64,000 nucleotides of DNA from Mycoplasma simbae ATCC 49888 (GCF_000702705.1 NZ_JNJG01000004.1:1-64000); one strand, 5' to 3'. Shown: positions 48,477-58,901, counted from the stretch's first letter. Notes: generated by a model from the letters alone, not told the origin. Program-made: numbers and translations.

Positions 48477-48498
48477 AATAGCTATAAATATAGCTATT
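48477..48498. repeat. Perfect 10-bp inverted repeat at the end of the HAD gene
   Basis: AATAGCTATA-AA-TATAGCTATT contains the stop codon of the HAD gene. T residues follow on the plus strand, while the minus-strand side continues GTGCTTTATTG. As a terminator it suits a plus-strand transcript better than the HAD transcript, although no plus gene ends here. Confidence 0.6.
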
Positions 48499-49324
48499 TT
48501 TTAATATTTGTTTTTGAATGCACAAGATATTTATAAATGCCACCATTTTTGTTTTTTGGTGCTATTTCATCAGCAATTTCTTTTAATTCCTTGGTAGCAT
48601 TACCCATTGCTACCAATTTACCAACATATCCTTTCAAACACGCATCTGAGTTGGAATCACCGATATGTACGCTATTTGAAAGATCAATTCCTTTTAAAGA
48701 TGCATATTCTTGTGCTGCTTTGGCCTTATTTGTTTTAATGTCAGTAATTTCAATTACATAATTATTACTTGCAGTGGTTGCGCTTAATGTATTTGGATAC
48801 GTATCTAATAATTTTTGAGCAGTTTTACGAGAAAAAAAGTTAGTTTTAAATAAAAATGAAATCTTTGTTATGCCTTTATGGTTATCCAGACTAAACTTGT
48901 TAGCATGTTGAATGGTTTTCATTCACTTAGAAACGGTCATTTTTGCTAACTTAACACTGAAATTACTACGTAAATAAGCGTGCTCGCCATCGTTGTCATA
49001 TACTACAAATGTTAGTTTGCGTGAATTAGCAAAATTAACAATATTTTGCACACTTTTGGCTTCAATTGGAATAAAAGAGGCAAGTTTATGATTAATATAT
49101 ATTTCAGCTCCTGAAGAACAAATAATATCGTCTATACGCAACAGTTTAATTGTTTGTTTAACCCTATAATCTGAGTATGAACGCCCTGTTGATAAAACTA
49201 CATTGGCAAAATTTTTCATAATCAAAATTGCGCTTTGATTACGCAAAGAAACGCGGTAAATTCCGCGTGTATCAAATAAAGTTCCGTCAAGATCAATGAA
49301 GTAAGTAGGTTTAGTAAATTTCAT
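48494..49324 (-). CDS. Cof-type HAD-IIB phosphatase
   Basis: 276 residues. Motif 1 FIDLDGTLFDT carries the Asp nucleophile. Motif 2 is VVLSTGRSYSD. The late KAAQEYASLKGID and VHIGDSNSDACLKG are motifs 3 and 4. The cap region between is of the Cof/IIB type. These enzymes dephosphorylate sugar phosphates, flavins or pyridoxal phosphate; the substrate cannot be predicted. TATAAT (49333-49338, minus) lies 8 bases before the ATG and no ribosome binding site is present, so the mRNA is probably leaderless. Confidence 0.85.
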
Positions 49325-49392
49325 AGATAATAATTATAGATTAATTTATATTTTTGCAAATATTAGCGGTCTAAACATCACATAAATAACAT

Positions 49393-49434
49393 GCTTTTTT
49401 TATACCCTCTTTGAAAAAAGGGTATAAAAAAAGC
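49393..49434 (-). terminator. Long inverted repeat at the 3' end of 5S rRNA copy 1
   Basis: GCTTTTTTTATACCC and its exact complement, 15 bp, flank a 12-base spacer. The right arm overlaps the last bases of the 5S gene, so the U-run follows the RNA directly. It probably forms the terminator, working in either direction. Copy 2 has no such arm. Confidence 0.6.
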
Positions 49435-49535
49435 AGCTCCCTATTTTCCCATCTCTGGTATCGTCGGCACTACAAGGCTTAACTACTGAGTTCGGAATGG
49501 TATCAGGTGATCCCTTGCGCTATAACCACTGACAA
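49430..49535 (-). rRNA. rrf: 5S ribosomal RNA, copy 1
   Basis: About 106 bases on the minus strand. Recognised from the conserved segments GATCACCTGATACCATTCCG followed by AACTCAGTAGTTAAGC, and TGCCGACGATACC near the 3' side. Ends are estimated from the pairing of the termini and from the identity with copy 2. Upstream, TTGACT and TATTAT form a promoter with a 15-base spacer. No 16S or 23S gene is adjacent, so this 5S is unlinked, as in several mycoplasmas. Confidence 0.93.
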
Positions 49536-49552
49536 TATAATACTACATAATT

Positions 49553-50248
49553 TTAAAAGTCAAAGAAATTTTTTAATTTTTTTATTTGATCATTTTCTAG
49601 CTTAATTTTTTCGCCTAATGCAAGATCATTTGGCAACATTAAATCGCCAAAACTTATTCTTTTTAAGTATGTTACATTATAGCCAAAAAATTTTAGCATT
49701 TGCTTAACTTGGTGAAATTTGCCCTCGTAAATAGTTAATAAGCAAGTTTTAGATGTTAAAAATTTAAATTCATAATCTTTTACAACATGTCCACTAATTG
49801 GAATTGGATCATTTCAGCTTAAAATTTTCTCATTAAATTCAAAGTCCACTTCCACATAATATTGCTTAGGAACGTGATTTTTGGGTTTAAGTACTCAGTT
49901 AGATCATTTTCCATTATTTGTAATTAAAAGTAAGCCTTCGGTGTCTTTATCTAATCTGCCAACAGAAAAATATTTATTTGGATCTAAATTTAAGATATCA
50001 AAAATTGTAGGTTCGTTGGCATCAAAATTAGCACAAATATATCCTGCAGGCTTATTAAATAAATACACACTATATAATTCGTATTTTATTAAGTTTTGAA
50101 CAATATAAACCTTATCAACATCTGGATCAATATTTACTACTTTTGTAACTGTAATTCCGTTGATTTGGACACGACCTTTTTTAACCAAAGAGTGTATTTG
50201 GCTGCGTGAATATTCACTTGCGTGAGCTAAATATTTATCAATTCGCAT
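49553..50248 (-). CDS. rsuA: 16S rRNA pseudouridine synthase, RsuA/RluB family
   Basis: 231 residues. An N-terminal S4 RNA-binding domain (MRIDKYLAHASEYSRSQIHS, then KGRVQINGI) precedes the synthase domain. The catalytic motif VGRLDKDTEGLLLITNNG carries the active Asp. FNKPAGYICA and EGKFHQVKQML are further family motifs. It makes pseudouridine in rRNA; RsuA versus RluB/E/F cannot be separated safely. The ATG is next to the stop codon of the lipoprotein upstream, and a ribosome binding site is not obvious, so translation is probably coupled. The gene is enclosed between the two 5S genes. Confidence 0.88.
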
Positions 50249-50866
50249 TTAATAATCTACTTCTTGGGCTTGCTCAATATCTATTTGAGTATATTTTTTA
50301 GCTTTAAAATCGCGTAAGAATTTAACTACTTTAACATATTGCGATTTAGGAAAAGCTAAAAAAACATTTTGCAATGAGTGAGCAAAATAACTTTCGTATG
50401 CTTTGGTGATTTTATGATTTGGATTAATCTTCATTTGGCGTTTAGTTTGCACCAGCGAATATTCTAATTCATTAGCATTATTAACTCTAAATGGTAAGAA
50501 TAAAGTTTGCACAAATGTATCCTTATCTTGCAGTCTAAAACTTGATCATTCTCCACCTAAATAAACTAAAAAATTATTTTTGAAAAATTCTTGGTTAAAT
50601 ACTTTTGAAAGTTTTAATTGCTCAATATCAGCTGGGACTTCATCTTCATCAGCATCAACGGTAGCAAAATTACGATATATCATAAAACTATCATATACAA
50701 CATTAGCTTGCAAATCTTTATCCAATAATAAAGCTTTAGATTTATCGCTAGCATAATTATAAAAATCTAGATAAGTATAAACTTTTGGTTTGGCAGAAGT
50801 ATTGCTGCAAGCAACCATGCTTAGGGGCGCTAAAAGTAATGGTGAAGTTAAAATTAATTTTTTCAT
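50249..50866 (-). CDS. Small lipoprotein of unknown function
   Basis: 205 residues. The signal peptide ends in LSMVAC (Cys20), predicting a lipid anchor. The mature part is hydrophilic with aromatic residues (segments such as YTYLDFYNYASDKSKALLLD). No family recognised. TAGGAGAAATA precedes the ATG at 50866. The stop codon directly abuts the rsuA start. Confidence 0.72.
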
Positions 50867-50894
50867 TATTTCTCCTAATCGCATAAATTGTATC

Positions 50895-50919
50895 AAAAAA
50901 CCAGCATAACATGCTGGTT
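50895..50919 (-). terminator. Terminator after 5S rRNA copy 2
   Basis: On the minus strand AACCAGCAT pairs with ATGCTGGTT around a 3-base loop, followed by TTTTGA. A smaller hairpin TGCC-TTTTT-GGCA lies between it and the 5S gene. Confidence 0.8.
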
Positions 50920-50942
50920 GCGGTGCCAAAAAGGCATAAAAA

Positions 50943-51048
50943 AAAGCAGCTCCCTATTTTCCCATCTCTGGTATCGTCGGCACTACAAGGCTTAACTACT
51001 GAGTTCGGAATGGTATCAGGTGATCCCTTGCGCTATAACCACTGACAA
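50943..51048 (-). rRNA. rrf: 5S ribosomal RNA, copy 2
   Basis: Identical to copy 1 over the whole RNA and on into the promoter up to TGTAGTATTATA; the sequences diverge just upstream of that and just downstream of the RNA. TTGCCA at the -35 position keeps the same 15-base spacing to TATTAT as in copy 1. The two genes are 1513 bases apart in the same orientation. Confidence 0.93.
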
Positions 51049-51135
51049 TATAATACTACAATTTTTGGAATGGCAAAATAAAAAAATAAATTTTTTTTAA
51101 TATTTTTTATTTAGCGCCTTAAAGCATAAAAATTT

Positions 51136-51162
51136 AATAAAAAAACAAGCTAATGCTTGTTT
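51136..51162 (-). terminator. Terminator of the tRNA pair
   Basis: On the minus strand AACAAGC pairs with GCTTGTT around ATTA, followed by TTTTTT. Confidence 0.85.
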
Positions 51163-51178
51163 GGCCACTTAAATGAAA

Positions 51179-51254
51179 TGGTACGCCCTAGAGGATTCGA
51201 ACCTCTGACCCAATGGTTAAAAGCCATTTGCTCTACCTGCTGAGCTAAGGGCGC
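51179..51254 (-). tRNA. tRNA-Lys (anticodon UUU)
   Basis: 76 bases with the CCA end encoded. The D-arm TTAGCTCAGCAGGTAGAGC, the anticodon arm AATGG-CTTTTAA-CCATT (anticodon TTT) and the T-loop GGTTCGAATCC are all standard. The acceptor closes with a G-U at the first pair. Confidence 0.95.
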
Positions 51255-51276
51255 ATTTGTAGGTTTTTCAACCATA

Positions 51277-51364
51277 TGGTACCCAGAACTGGACTTGAAC
51301 CAGCACGGAGTTAACCTCCGAGGGATTTTAAGTCCCTTGCGTCTACCTATTCCGCCACCTGGGC
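51277..51364 (-). tRNA. tRNA-Leu (anticodon UAA)
   Basis: 88 bases with an encoded CCA. The anticodon arm GGGA-CTTAAAA-TCCC gives TAA. The long variable arm (CGGAGGTTAACTCCG) is as expected for a class II tRNA, and the T-loop is GGTTCAAGTCC. It precedes tRNA-Lys by 22 bases, so both come from one transcript. Confidence 0.95.
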
Positions 51365-51498
51365 AACTCAAAATTGCTATTTAATTATAGAACTTTTTTA
51401 GAAATAGAAAAATATTTTTTATTTTTTTTATAAGCCTTTTAATTAGCACTATTATTGTACCACTCAATAAAAAAGAATATAATTAAAAAGAGGTATTT

Positions 51499-52476
51499 AT
51501 GAAGAAAATAAACTTATTTTTAATCTCGTCAGGTATTTTAACACTACCACTAGTTGTTTTATCGTCATCATGTAATGATAATAATAAAATCGACACTACA
51601 AATAAAAATGGTGATGCAGACAAAACCACATCGCATAATAAGGGCGAAAATAGCACCAAAATTAATAATGATTCTGAAAATAATGAAAAAGACAAAAACA
51701 CGACAATTCAAAATAAAACAGATGAAGGCAAAACAAAAAATGATGCTACAAAACCTAATTCGCCTAAAAGCGACAACGATAATGGTTCGGTAGTAAATAA
51801 TCAAGATGAAAATCCTTCTAGTAATCCAAGCACTGATACTGGTTCGCAGTCAGAACCTTCATCGGACAATACCAATGCAAATAATGACAGTTCTATAAAC
51901 GAAACTGGCGCAAGTGAGCAAAAACACTATTTAGAATGAAGCGAATTAAGTGAATTGCAAAAAAGCGCATTAGAAATAGTTCAAAATGATATGCAAAACG
52001 TATTAAATTTTGATTTTAATATTGATTTTAGCTCGGTGCATAAAAATAGCCTAAACCAAGATCTGCACAAACATATAACCAAAGTAAAATTTGAAGTTTT
52101 ATCTAGCAACCACGGATATGGTGGCGAAAAAGAATTAGCAATTAAAGCTAATAACAATGTAGATAAAGTAGTTTTTTATAAAGAAATCAATAAAATCGAC
52201 AAACATCCTGATCAAGAAAATAAATATGTTACATCGCTAACCTATTTTGTCTATGATTTGTATACAAAGGATGGTTTTAGTGTCAAAGCTTATAACCCTA
52301 AAACTCGTAGGGATGAAAATGTTGATTTGAGCAATGTAAGAATTAGAATTAACAAGGCTTTTTTCTTTAACGAGTCTAACGTGGTTAACACTTCTATGAG
52401 CGAAGAAGAGTTTATGCAATATAACGATAATCTAAGATATAAAGAACTTGAAATTGAAAGATCATTTATGCGTTAG
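51499..52476 (+). CDS. Lipoprotein with a long Asn/Asp/Ser/Thr-rich linker
   Basis: 325 residues. Signal peptide with lipobox LSSSC (Cys25). Residues ~26-140 are a low-complexity linker of Asn, Asp, Lys, Ser, Thr and Pro, lacking hydrophobic residues. It would extend the C-terminal domain (150-325) from the membrane surface. That domain contains a repeated beta-like pattern (KYVTSLTYFVYDLYTKDGFS) with no recognised family. The ribosome binding site is AGAGG. Such linkers are common in mycoplasma surface lipoproteins and their coding runs are prone to length change. Confidence 0.8.
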
Positions 52477-52546
52477 CATAATGATTTTTTTGTCTAAAAA
52501 ATAAAAAAATATTTTTGTTTTTTTAATTTGATGCTAAAATTATATC

Positions 52547-52642
52547 CGTAACTCATTGTTACATAGAAAGTGTTATACCTTTTTAATATCTTAATTTATT
52601 TTTTATACGCCCTAACAACCTTTTAAATAAGGTTGTTTTTTT
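52547..52642 (+). ncRNA. Candidate small RNA or attenuated leader
   Basis: An extended -10 box TGCTAAAAT (TAAAAT at 52535-52540) precedes ~95 bases with no start codon followed by a long frame. A hairpin GTAAC-TCATT-GTTAC starts the region, and AACAACCTT-TTAAAT-AAGGTTGTT plus a T-run (52614-52642) terminates it. It ends 48 bases before the next gene, which has its own -10-like box. It may be a stand-alone RNA or the leader of that gene. I match it to no known RNA family. Confidence 0.4.
52614..52642 (+). terminator. Intrinsic terminator in the intergenic region
   Basis: A perfect 9-bp stem AACAACCTT / AAGGTTGTT with a 6-base loop followed by TTTTT. Confidence 0.85.
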
Positions 52643-52689
52643 ATGCATTTTTCAACAATTTTACTCAAAATGTATTAAAATAAGTGCCT

Positions 52690-54237
52690 ATGAAATTAAA
52701 AAACAAATTATTTTTAGCCCTTTCATTGTCAAGTATTGGCTCGATAGTTATATCAGCAGGATGCGCTAACAATGAAGTTAAAGGCGAACAAGATTCTATA
52801 ATTGATAATAACAAAGATAAAGATCAGAAAGGAACACAAGAAAAAAAGGATCCAAATCAAGGTGGATCGACTCAAACACCATCTAATCCAGGTGAAAATA
52901 ATGGTTCAAAACAAGGCGACGACAATAAAAACGACAACCCAGGTGAATCAAAAAATCCAGGCGGTGACGAAGCTAACACCAAACCAGAAATAGTTGTTGA
53001 TTTTTCTGATTTGGATCAGTTAAACAAAACAGTTTCTGTTTCATCACGTTATTCAGATTTTGATGCTGCTTCATTTTGATCAAGAAATTTAAATAATTTG
53101 AATAATTTACTGGGTGAATTACACATTTCTAGCGAAATATCAAATAAATATACTATTAGTTATGCACAAAAAGATGCAATTGTGATTAACCAAACAGAAG
53201 GCAAGATATCAAATATTGAACTTAAATTCCAAAAAGATGCAAAGCACAAAATATTAACTTTTGAAATTACAGGTTTAATGGCAAAAAACACCAATTCAAA
53301 CAACAATAACAAGGAAAACCACTTATCGCAGCTTGAATTAACCAGTGAAGTTACTGATTTATATCCATCTTTAGTTGCTAACATGCTTTTATACGTGGAA
53401 AATACTCAATTATATAGTTCAAAAATCAATAATACTAAGCCTGCAAAATCGGATTATATTATTAATTTTGACTCTTTACTGAATAAAAATCCAGATTTAA
53501 TGGGTTCAAAAACTGTAGGCTTTGGCCCTGGTACAAAAAATAAATTCTACTCAGTTAATCAAGAAACAGCTAAGTTGTATACAGATAAAATTATCGGCGC
53601 GACATTTGATGATCTTCAAGGCACATTAGGTCTAGAAGTTTTAATCGCTAATAGTGATGAAAATCACTCTTCAGAAGCACAAATTACTAAAAGGTTTACT
53701 TATTCAGGATTTAGAAAAATAGATTTAGCTAATCCTAAATCTAATTTAGTAGAATTTTTTGGCACTCCTCAAACTATGAGCGAAATTATTAATTCCGTTT
53801 CGAATGTTAAAAAATTAATCTTGGATAATAAAAATCAAAATGATGCAGAAGTGAATTTAACAGCAAGCATAGATGCAACTTCAATGCAAAAAATAAAATA
53901 CGAAATTTATAAATCACTTGACTTTTCATTCACCGATAACAAAAACGCTTATCAATTGCGTTATTCAGGTGTTAAAATTGGTTCTTTAGCCGGCATGAGT
54001 CAATCATTTGCGCTATATCCGTTTTACACTAGAGTTGACAGAGATGAAATTTTTGACAATTTGGAACTTAAGATTAAGAATTCAAACTATGGCCGCATCG
54101 TTGCCTTTAGCTTCAATGTCAAATTGAAAGTTGGAGCAAGCAATTCCTACTCAAATTTAGTGGATCATCCATCGCTTGATAGTGAATTATTAATTCCAGT
54201 TGAAATTTACGCACCGTTATCAAATATTAGAAATTAA
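52690..54237 (+). CDS. Lipoprotein with a Gly/Pro/Asn/Lys-rich linker
   Basis: 515 residues. The signal peptide ends in VISAGC (Cys25). Residues ~35-98 are a low-complexity linker with repeated NPGE/PGG-like units. The rest is a large beta-rich domain. No family recognised. There is no Shine-Dalgarno sequence at the ATG. An in-frame GTG two codons earlier is possible, and the AT-rich TAAAAT at 52675-52680 may give a very short leader. The architecture parallels the upstream lipoprotein (anchor, flexible linker, globular domain), but the sequences do not look alike. Confidence 0.78.
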
Positions 54238-54262
54238 TACTGCTTTGGCAGTATTTTTTCTA
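54236..54262 (+). terminator. Terminator of the lipoprotein gene
   Basis: AATACTGC-TTTG-GCAGTATT followed by TTTTTC. It overlaps the stop codon. Confidence 0.85.
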
Positions 54263-54289
54263 TATTTTTTTTAAAAATTGACTATGTCA

Positions 54290-54316
54290 GGATAAAAAAA
54301 TAAAGCCCAAAGGCTT
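54290..54316 (-). terminator. Terminator of the rpsL-rpsG-fusA operon
   Basis: On the minus strand AAGCC-TTTG-GGCTT followed by TATTTTTTT, immediately after the fusA stop codon. Confidence 0.75.
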
Positions 54317-54320
54317 CATT

Positions 54321-56411
54321 TTAGTCTTCATCATTATTTTGGATATTTCTTGTTTTAATAACTTGGTCAGCAATATTTTTTGGTGTTTTTTCGTAGTGAT
54401 CAAATTGCATTTGGTAGTTTCCTCTACCAGCTGTCATACTACGCAAGTCAGTTGCATATCCAAACATTTCTTTCAATGGCACGTGAGCACGAATAACGTG
54501 TGCACCGTCGTTACGTGTTTCGTTATTTACGATTTGTCCTCTACGACGAGTTAAATCTCCCATAACATCACCAAAGTAATCTTCAGGAATAACACAAGCA
54601 ACGTCCATAATTGGTTCTAATAGAACTGTTCCTAATAAATCTTTAGCTTTAGTTAAAGCTTTAGAAGCAGCGATTTTGTAAGCCATTTCTGATGAGTCGA
54701 CATCGTGGTATGATCCATCGAATAGAGTAGCTTTAACATCAATCATTGGGTAACCAGCTAAAATACCGCTAGCCATTTTGTCTTCAAGACCTTTTTGGAT
54801 TGATTTAATGTATTCTTTAGGAATTTTACCACCAACGATTTTGTCAACGAATTCAAAACCTTGGTCTTTGTTTGGTTCAAATTTAATTCAAACGTGACCG
54901 TATTGACCTTTACCACCTGATTGTTTAATGTGTTTACCTTCAACTTCGGCTTCTTTAGTAATGGTTTCACGGTATGAAACTTGTGGAGCACCAACTTTTG
55001 CTTTAACACCATGTTCACGTTTTAGACGGTCCACGATAATATCTAGGTGTAACTCACCCATACCAGCAATAATTGTTTGTCCTGTTTCTTCGTCTGTGTA
55101 AGTTCTAAATGTAGGGTCTTCAGCAGCTAGTTTTTGTAAACCTAAAGCTAGTTTTTCCATAGCATCTTTTGATTCAGGTTCTAGAGCTTGAGAAATAACT
55201 GGTTCTGGGAAAACCATTCTTTCTAGTACAACTTTTTCTGCTTTTTCAGCAACAAGTGTGTCACCTGTAGTTGTAGCTTTTAGACCTACAAGGGCATTAA
55301 TGTCCCCTGCGTAACATTCATCAATTTCTTCACGTGAGTTAGCGTGCATTTTAATAATACGTCCAATACGTTCTTTAACATCTTTAGTTGTGTTGTATAC
55401 GTATGAACCTTTTTTCAATACACCAGCATATGTACGGAAGAATGTTAATGAACCAACAAATGGGTCAGTCATAACTTTGAAGGCTAGAGCCACAAAGTCA
55501 TGGTCATCAGTAGCTGGCACTGAAACTTCTTGGTCCCCTAGATAACCTTTAATAGCAGGCACATCTAGTGGAGAAGGTAGATAATCTACCGCAGCTTGAA
55601 TCATTTTTTTAACACCTTTGTTTTTGAAACTTGTTCCACATACACATGGGAAGAAAGTAGATGTTAAAGTTGCTTTACGAATCATTGCTTTAAGTTCTTC
55701 TTCTGTTGGTTCTACACCTTCTAGAAGTTTCATCATAAATTCGTCATCGTAGGTTGAAAGTGAGTCAATTAGCATTGCTCTTCTTTCTTTAGCAACGTCT
55801 AGATATTCGGCTGGAATTTCAGTAATTTCTGGGTTTTCTTCAGGTTTACCATCGTAAATGTATGCTTTCATTTCCACAAGGTCAATAATACCTGTAAATG
55901 TTGATTCAGCACCAATAGGTACTTGAATTGCAACTGCATTACCATTTAGTCTTGATTTAACTGAGTCAACAGACATGAAAAAGTCTGCACCCATTTTATC
56001 CATTTTGTTTACATAAACAATTCTAGGAACTTTATAGTTTGTTGCTTGTCTTCAAACAGTTTCTGTTTGAGGTTCAACACCACTTTGGGCGTCTAATACT
56101 GTAACAGCACCGTCAAGTACACGTAATGAACTTTCAACCTCAACGGTAAAGTCAACGTGTCCTGGGGTGTCAATAATGTTAATTCTTGTACCTTTTCAAA
56201 ACGCTGTTGTAGCAGCTGAAGTAATAGTAATACCACGTTCTTGTTCTTGGGCCATTCAGTCCATTTGTGAAGCACCATCGTGTGTTTCACCTAATTTGTG
56301 GATTTTACCTGTGTGTAGAAGAATTCTTTCGGTTGTTGTTGTTTTTCCTGCATCAATGTGGGCCATAATACCGATATTACGGTAATTCTTTAATTCGTAT
56401 TCTCTTGCCAT
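54321..56411 (-). CDS. fusA: Translation elongation factor G
   Basis: 696 residues, the standard EF-G length. It drives translocation of tRNA and mRNA on the ribosome. G1 AHIDAGKTT, switch/G3 DTPGHVDF and G4 [10 protein letters not shown] of the GTPase domain are present. Later domains are visible from [15 protein letters not shown] (domain III), through GGKGQYGHV (domain IV), to the C-terminal [20 protein letters not shown]. The start codon has only a weak site (GGAATAAATT), 12 bases after the rpsG stop, so it is probably coupled to rpsG. Confidence 0.97.
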
Positions 56412-56423
56412 AATTTATTCCAA

Positions 56424-56894
56424 TTATCATCTAAAGTGAGCAAAAGCACGGTTAGCTTCGGCCATTTTGTGTGTGTCTTCACGTTTTTTGATTGAGCCAC
56501 CTGTTTTGTTTGATGCATCAATGATTTCGTTAGCTAAACGAACATCCATTGTTTTTTCGTTTCTTAGACGTGAGTATTGAACTAATCATCTTAGTGATAA
56601 AGTTTGTTTTCTACGTGCAGAAACTTCTGTTGGAACTTGGTAGTTTGTACCACCAATTCTTCTTGTTCTGATTTCTAGTTGAGGAGTGATGTTTTCGATC
56701 GCTGTTTGGAATACTTCTAGCGGATCTTTGTTTGTTTTTTCTTTAATAATGTTAAAGGCTGAATATAGAATGTCTTGTGCTACAGATTTTTTACCATCTA
56801 GCATAATTGAGTTAATCAATTTAGTAACTAGAACAGAATTAAAGATTGGGTCAGCTAGCACTTCTCTAACTGGAGCTTTGTGTTTTCTTGACAT
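56424..56894 (-). CDS. rpsG: 30S ribosomal protein S7
   Basis: 156 residues, exactly the usual bacterial length. The N terminus [20 protein letters not shown], the middle [20 protein letters not shown], and the end [21 protein letters not shown] are characteristic of S7, the primary assembly protein of the 30S head. It lies between rpsL and fusA, the conserved str order. Confidence 0.97.
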
Positions 56895-56916
56895 ATTTTC
56901 TCTCTTTCCTTATTTA

Positions 56917-57336
56917 TTAGTTACTTGCTTTTTCTTTTTTGGTTCCGTATAGACTTCTACCTTGTTTACGGTTATTAACTCCCGCTAAGTCTTGTGTACC
57001 TCTAACGATGTGGTATCTAACACCAGGTAGGTCTTTAACTCTACCACCTCTAATTAGAACAACTGAGTGTTCTTGTAGGTTATGTCCTTCACCACCGATG
57101 TAGGCAGTAACTTCCATACCATTTGATAATTTAACACGAGCATATTTACGCATAGCTGAGTTAGGTTTTTTAGGAGTCATTGTTGCAACACGTGTACATA
57201 CACCACGTTTGAACGGAGCTGACTCTTTACGAGAAGCTTTAGTAAGAGTGTTGTAGCTTAAGTTCAATGCAGGAGCATTTTGTTTACGAACTTTTTGCAC
57301 TCTACCGCTGCTAACTAACTGGTTTGTTGTTGGCAT
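56917..57336 (-). CDS. rpsL: 30S ribosomal protein S12
   Basis: 139 residues. The conserved core [15 protein letters not shown] and [11 protein letters not shown], then [29 protein letters not shown] and a basic C terminus are all present. The residue matching the streptomycin-associated Lys43 is Lys in TPKKPNSA, the sensitive-type residue. AAAGGAAAC precedes the ATG. A -10 box TATAAT sits at 57403-57408. Confidence 0.97.
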   Translation of the reverse strand: MPTTNQLVSSGRVQKVRKQNAPALNLSYNTLTKASRKESAPFKRGVCTRVATMTPKKPNSAMRKYARVKLSNGMEVTAYIGGEGHNLQEHSVVLIRGGRVKDLPGVRYHIVRGTQDLAGVNNRKQGRSLYGTKKEKASN

Positions 57337-57402
57337 TTAAGTTTCCTTTCTGAAAATAAAATAAATAAATTAAAAAATATTGCTATATAAAATAACGAAA
57401 CT

Positions 57403-57408
57403 ATTATA
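57403..57408 (-). promoter_or_regulatory. -10 box of the rpsL-rpsG-fusA operon
   Basis: TATAAT in the context TTGTATAATAG, about 67 bases before the rpsL start. No good -35 box is seen, as is common in mycoplasma promoters. Confidence 0.6.
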
Positions 57409-57449
57409 CAACAACTGAGCCGTGTGTATCATAATTTTACAAAATATTT

Positions 57450-57491
57450 ATTTTGCCAAATTTGCCTATAAAATCGGTGTTTTGGCAAAAT
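57450..57491. repeat. Perfect 11-bp inverted repeat between the divergent rpsL and chaperone genes
   Basis: ATTTTGCCAAA and TTTGGCAAAAT, separated by 20 bases, lie about 40 bases upstream of the rpsL -10 box and about 100 bases before the chaperone -10 box (TATAAT at 57592-57597). Its place outside both transcripts suggests a protein-binding site rather than a terminator. It does not match the CIRCE element. Confidence 0.6.
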
Positions 57492-57623
57492 AAAAATATT
57501 AAACTACCAAAATAATATTGCACTTTTACAGATTTTTTTAATACCGCAACAATTAAAATACATTTCAAAAGTTAAACAAATAACATTACAATATAATTAA
57601 TTAATAATTAACAAGGGGGTGTA

Positions 57624-58847
57624 ATGATTAAATACACTACAAGCACTAAAGAAATTAATGTTAATGGTGCAGATTTTAAAAAGATTAAAAATGAAATTCT
57701 TATGCAAGCTATTAAAACTAAAGCTAAACTTTCACCTGATCAATTGGGTCAAGAAGCAGGCAGAAAAATCTTAGAAGAAGAAATTGACAAATTTGCCGCT
57801 CAATTACACAAAGACAACGGTAAAATATTGCCTTTTGGTCGACCATTAGTAGATGTAATTGATGATAAAAACGAGTTTAAAGCAGTAATAAAATTGCAAT
57901 TTTACAAAAGTGAAGAAATTGAAAAATTAAACATTGATGAAATCAATTTTGAATTTGATCCTAATATCGTTACGCAAGCTCAATTAGATGAAATTTTTAG
58001 TCAATTCATTAAAAATAGACCAACTTTTGAAGAAGTAACAGGCCGTGACATTATTGAAAAAGATGTTGTCAATTTAAGCATGAAAGCTACAAAAGATGGT
58101 CAAGTAGTTGATGAAAAAGAAAATGTTGACCTTCAAGCACTAAATTCTGAGTCTTTTTCAATAAATTCGCAGTTAATTGGCAAAAAAATTGGTGAAACCT
58201 TTACCTTAAATGATCCTGCTAATCAATTTTGAACTATCACTATTCACTCTGCTAAAGCTTTAAAAAATGTGGATTTACAACAAAGTGAATCTCAAGATGA
58301 TAAAAAACTTTTAAATGAATTGCAAGAACAAAAATCTTCGTTTGAAAGCAACATCAAAAAAGAGCTAGCGGGCAAAACATTAGTGAGTTATTTCAATCTT
58401 TTTATTGATAAAGTTATTGAAAAAGATGAAATTGAATACAGCCCAGAAATTCTTGCTGATTTCGTTCGTATCAATGCTGAAAATGAAATTTATCCAGGCG
58501 GACTGCTAGAAGGTGTTGAAACAATGAGTCAAATTGATATTAGCAACCCTAAACATAAACAATTTATTTGACTGGCCCACAACGAAGCTAAAAGATCAAT
58601 TGTGGGTAGCATGATTTTATCTTTATTTGGCTTACGTAATGAAATTGATGCTGATCCAAAACTATTTGAAATTGAAAGCAAATACGCTTGAGAAGTATTG
58701 CCACTTGTTTATCCAAATGCACCTAAAGCTAGTGTTGAACAAATTCATGATGTGTTGTTTAAACAACTTTGTGTATTAAAATTACTTGAAAAAAGATTGC
58801 CTGAGGAAGCAAAAACACTTAAAGAGCACCTAAAATACAATATTTAG
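57624..58847 (+). CDS. Trigger-factor-related chaperone
   Basis: 407 residues, slightly shorter than trigger factor (~430-480). A central segment (EKDVVNLSMKATKDGQVVDE, then FSINSQLIGKKIGETF) matches the FKBP-like PPIase region of trigger factor, and the C-terminal ~170 residues are helical and charged, as in the chaperone arms. The ribosome-binding signature of trigger factor is not clearly conserved; the best candidate is KILPFGRPLVDVI. So it is either a divergent trigger factor or a paralogue. GGGGGTG precedes the ATG. It is divergent from rpsL. Confidence 0.7.
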
Positions 58848-58857
58848 GTGTTTTTTT
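58827..58857 (+). terminator. Terminator overlapping the chaperone stop codon
   Basis: CACCTAAA / TTTAGGTG, an 8-bp stem with an 8-base loop, followed by seven T. The last codons and the stop lie inside it. Confidence 0.85.
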
Positions 58858-58901
58858 GTTGCAAAAATATAAGTTATTGTTATCTTAAATAGTATTTAGT
58901 T

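Noticed and set aside
48477-48498. Terminator of the HAD gene
   Set aside because: The hairpin is perfect, but the U-run is on the wrong side for the minus-strand transcript, so I list it only as a repeat.
51150-51371. Short minus-strand protein-coding frame
   Set aside because: It lies wholly over the tRNA-Lys and tRNA-Leu genes and is an accident of their sequence.
57450-57491. CIRCE heat-shock element
   Set aside because: CIRCE is TTAGCACTC-N9-GAGTGCTAA; the repeat here has different arms and a 20-base spacer.
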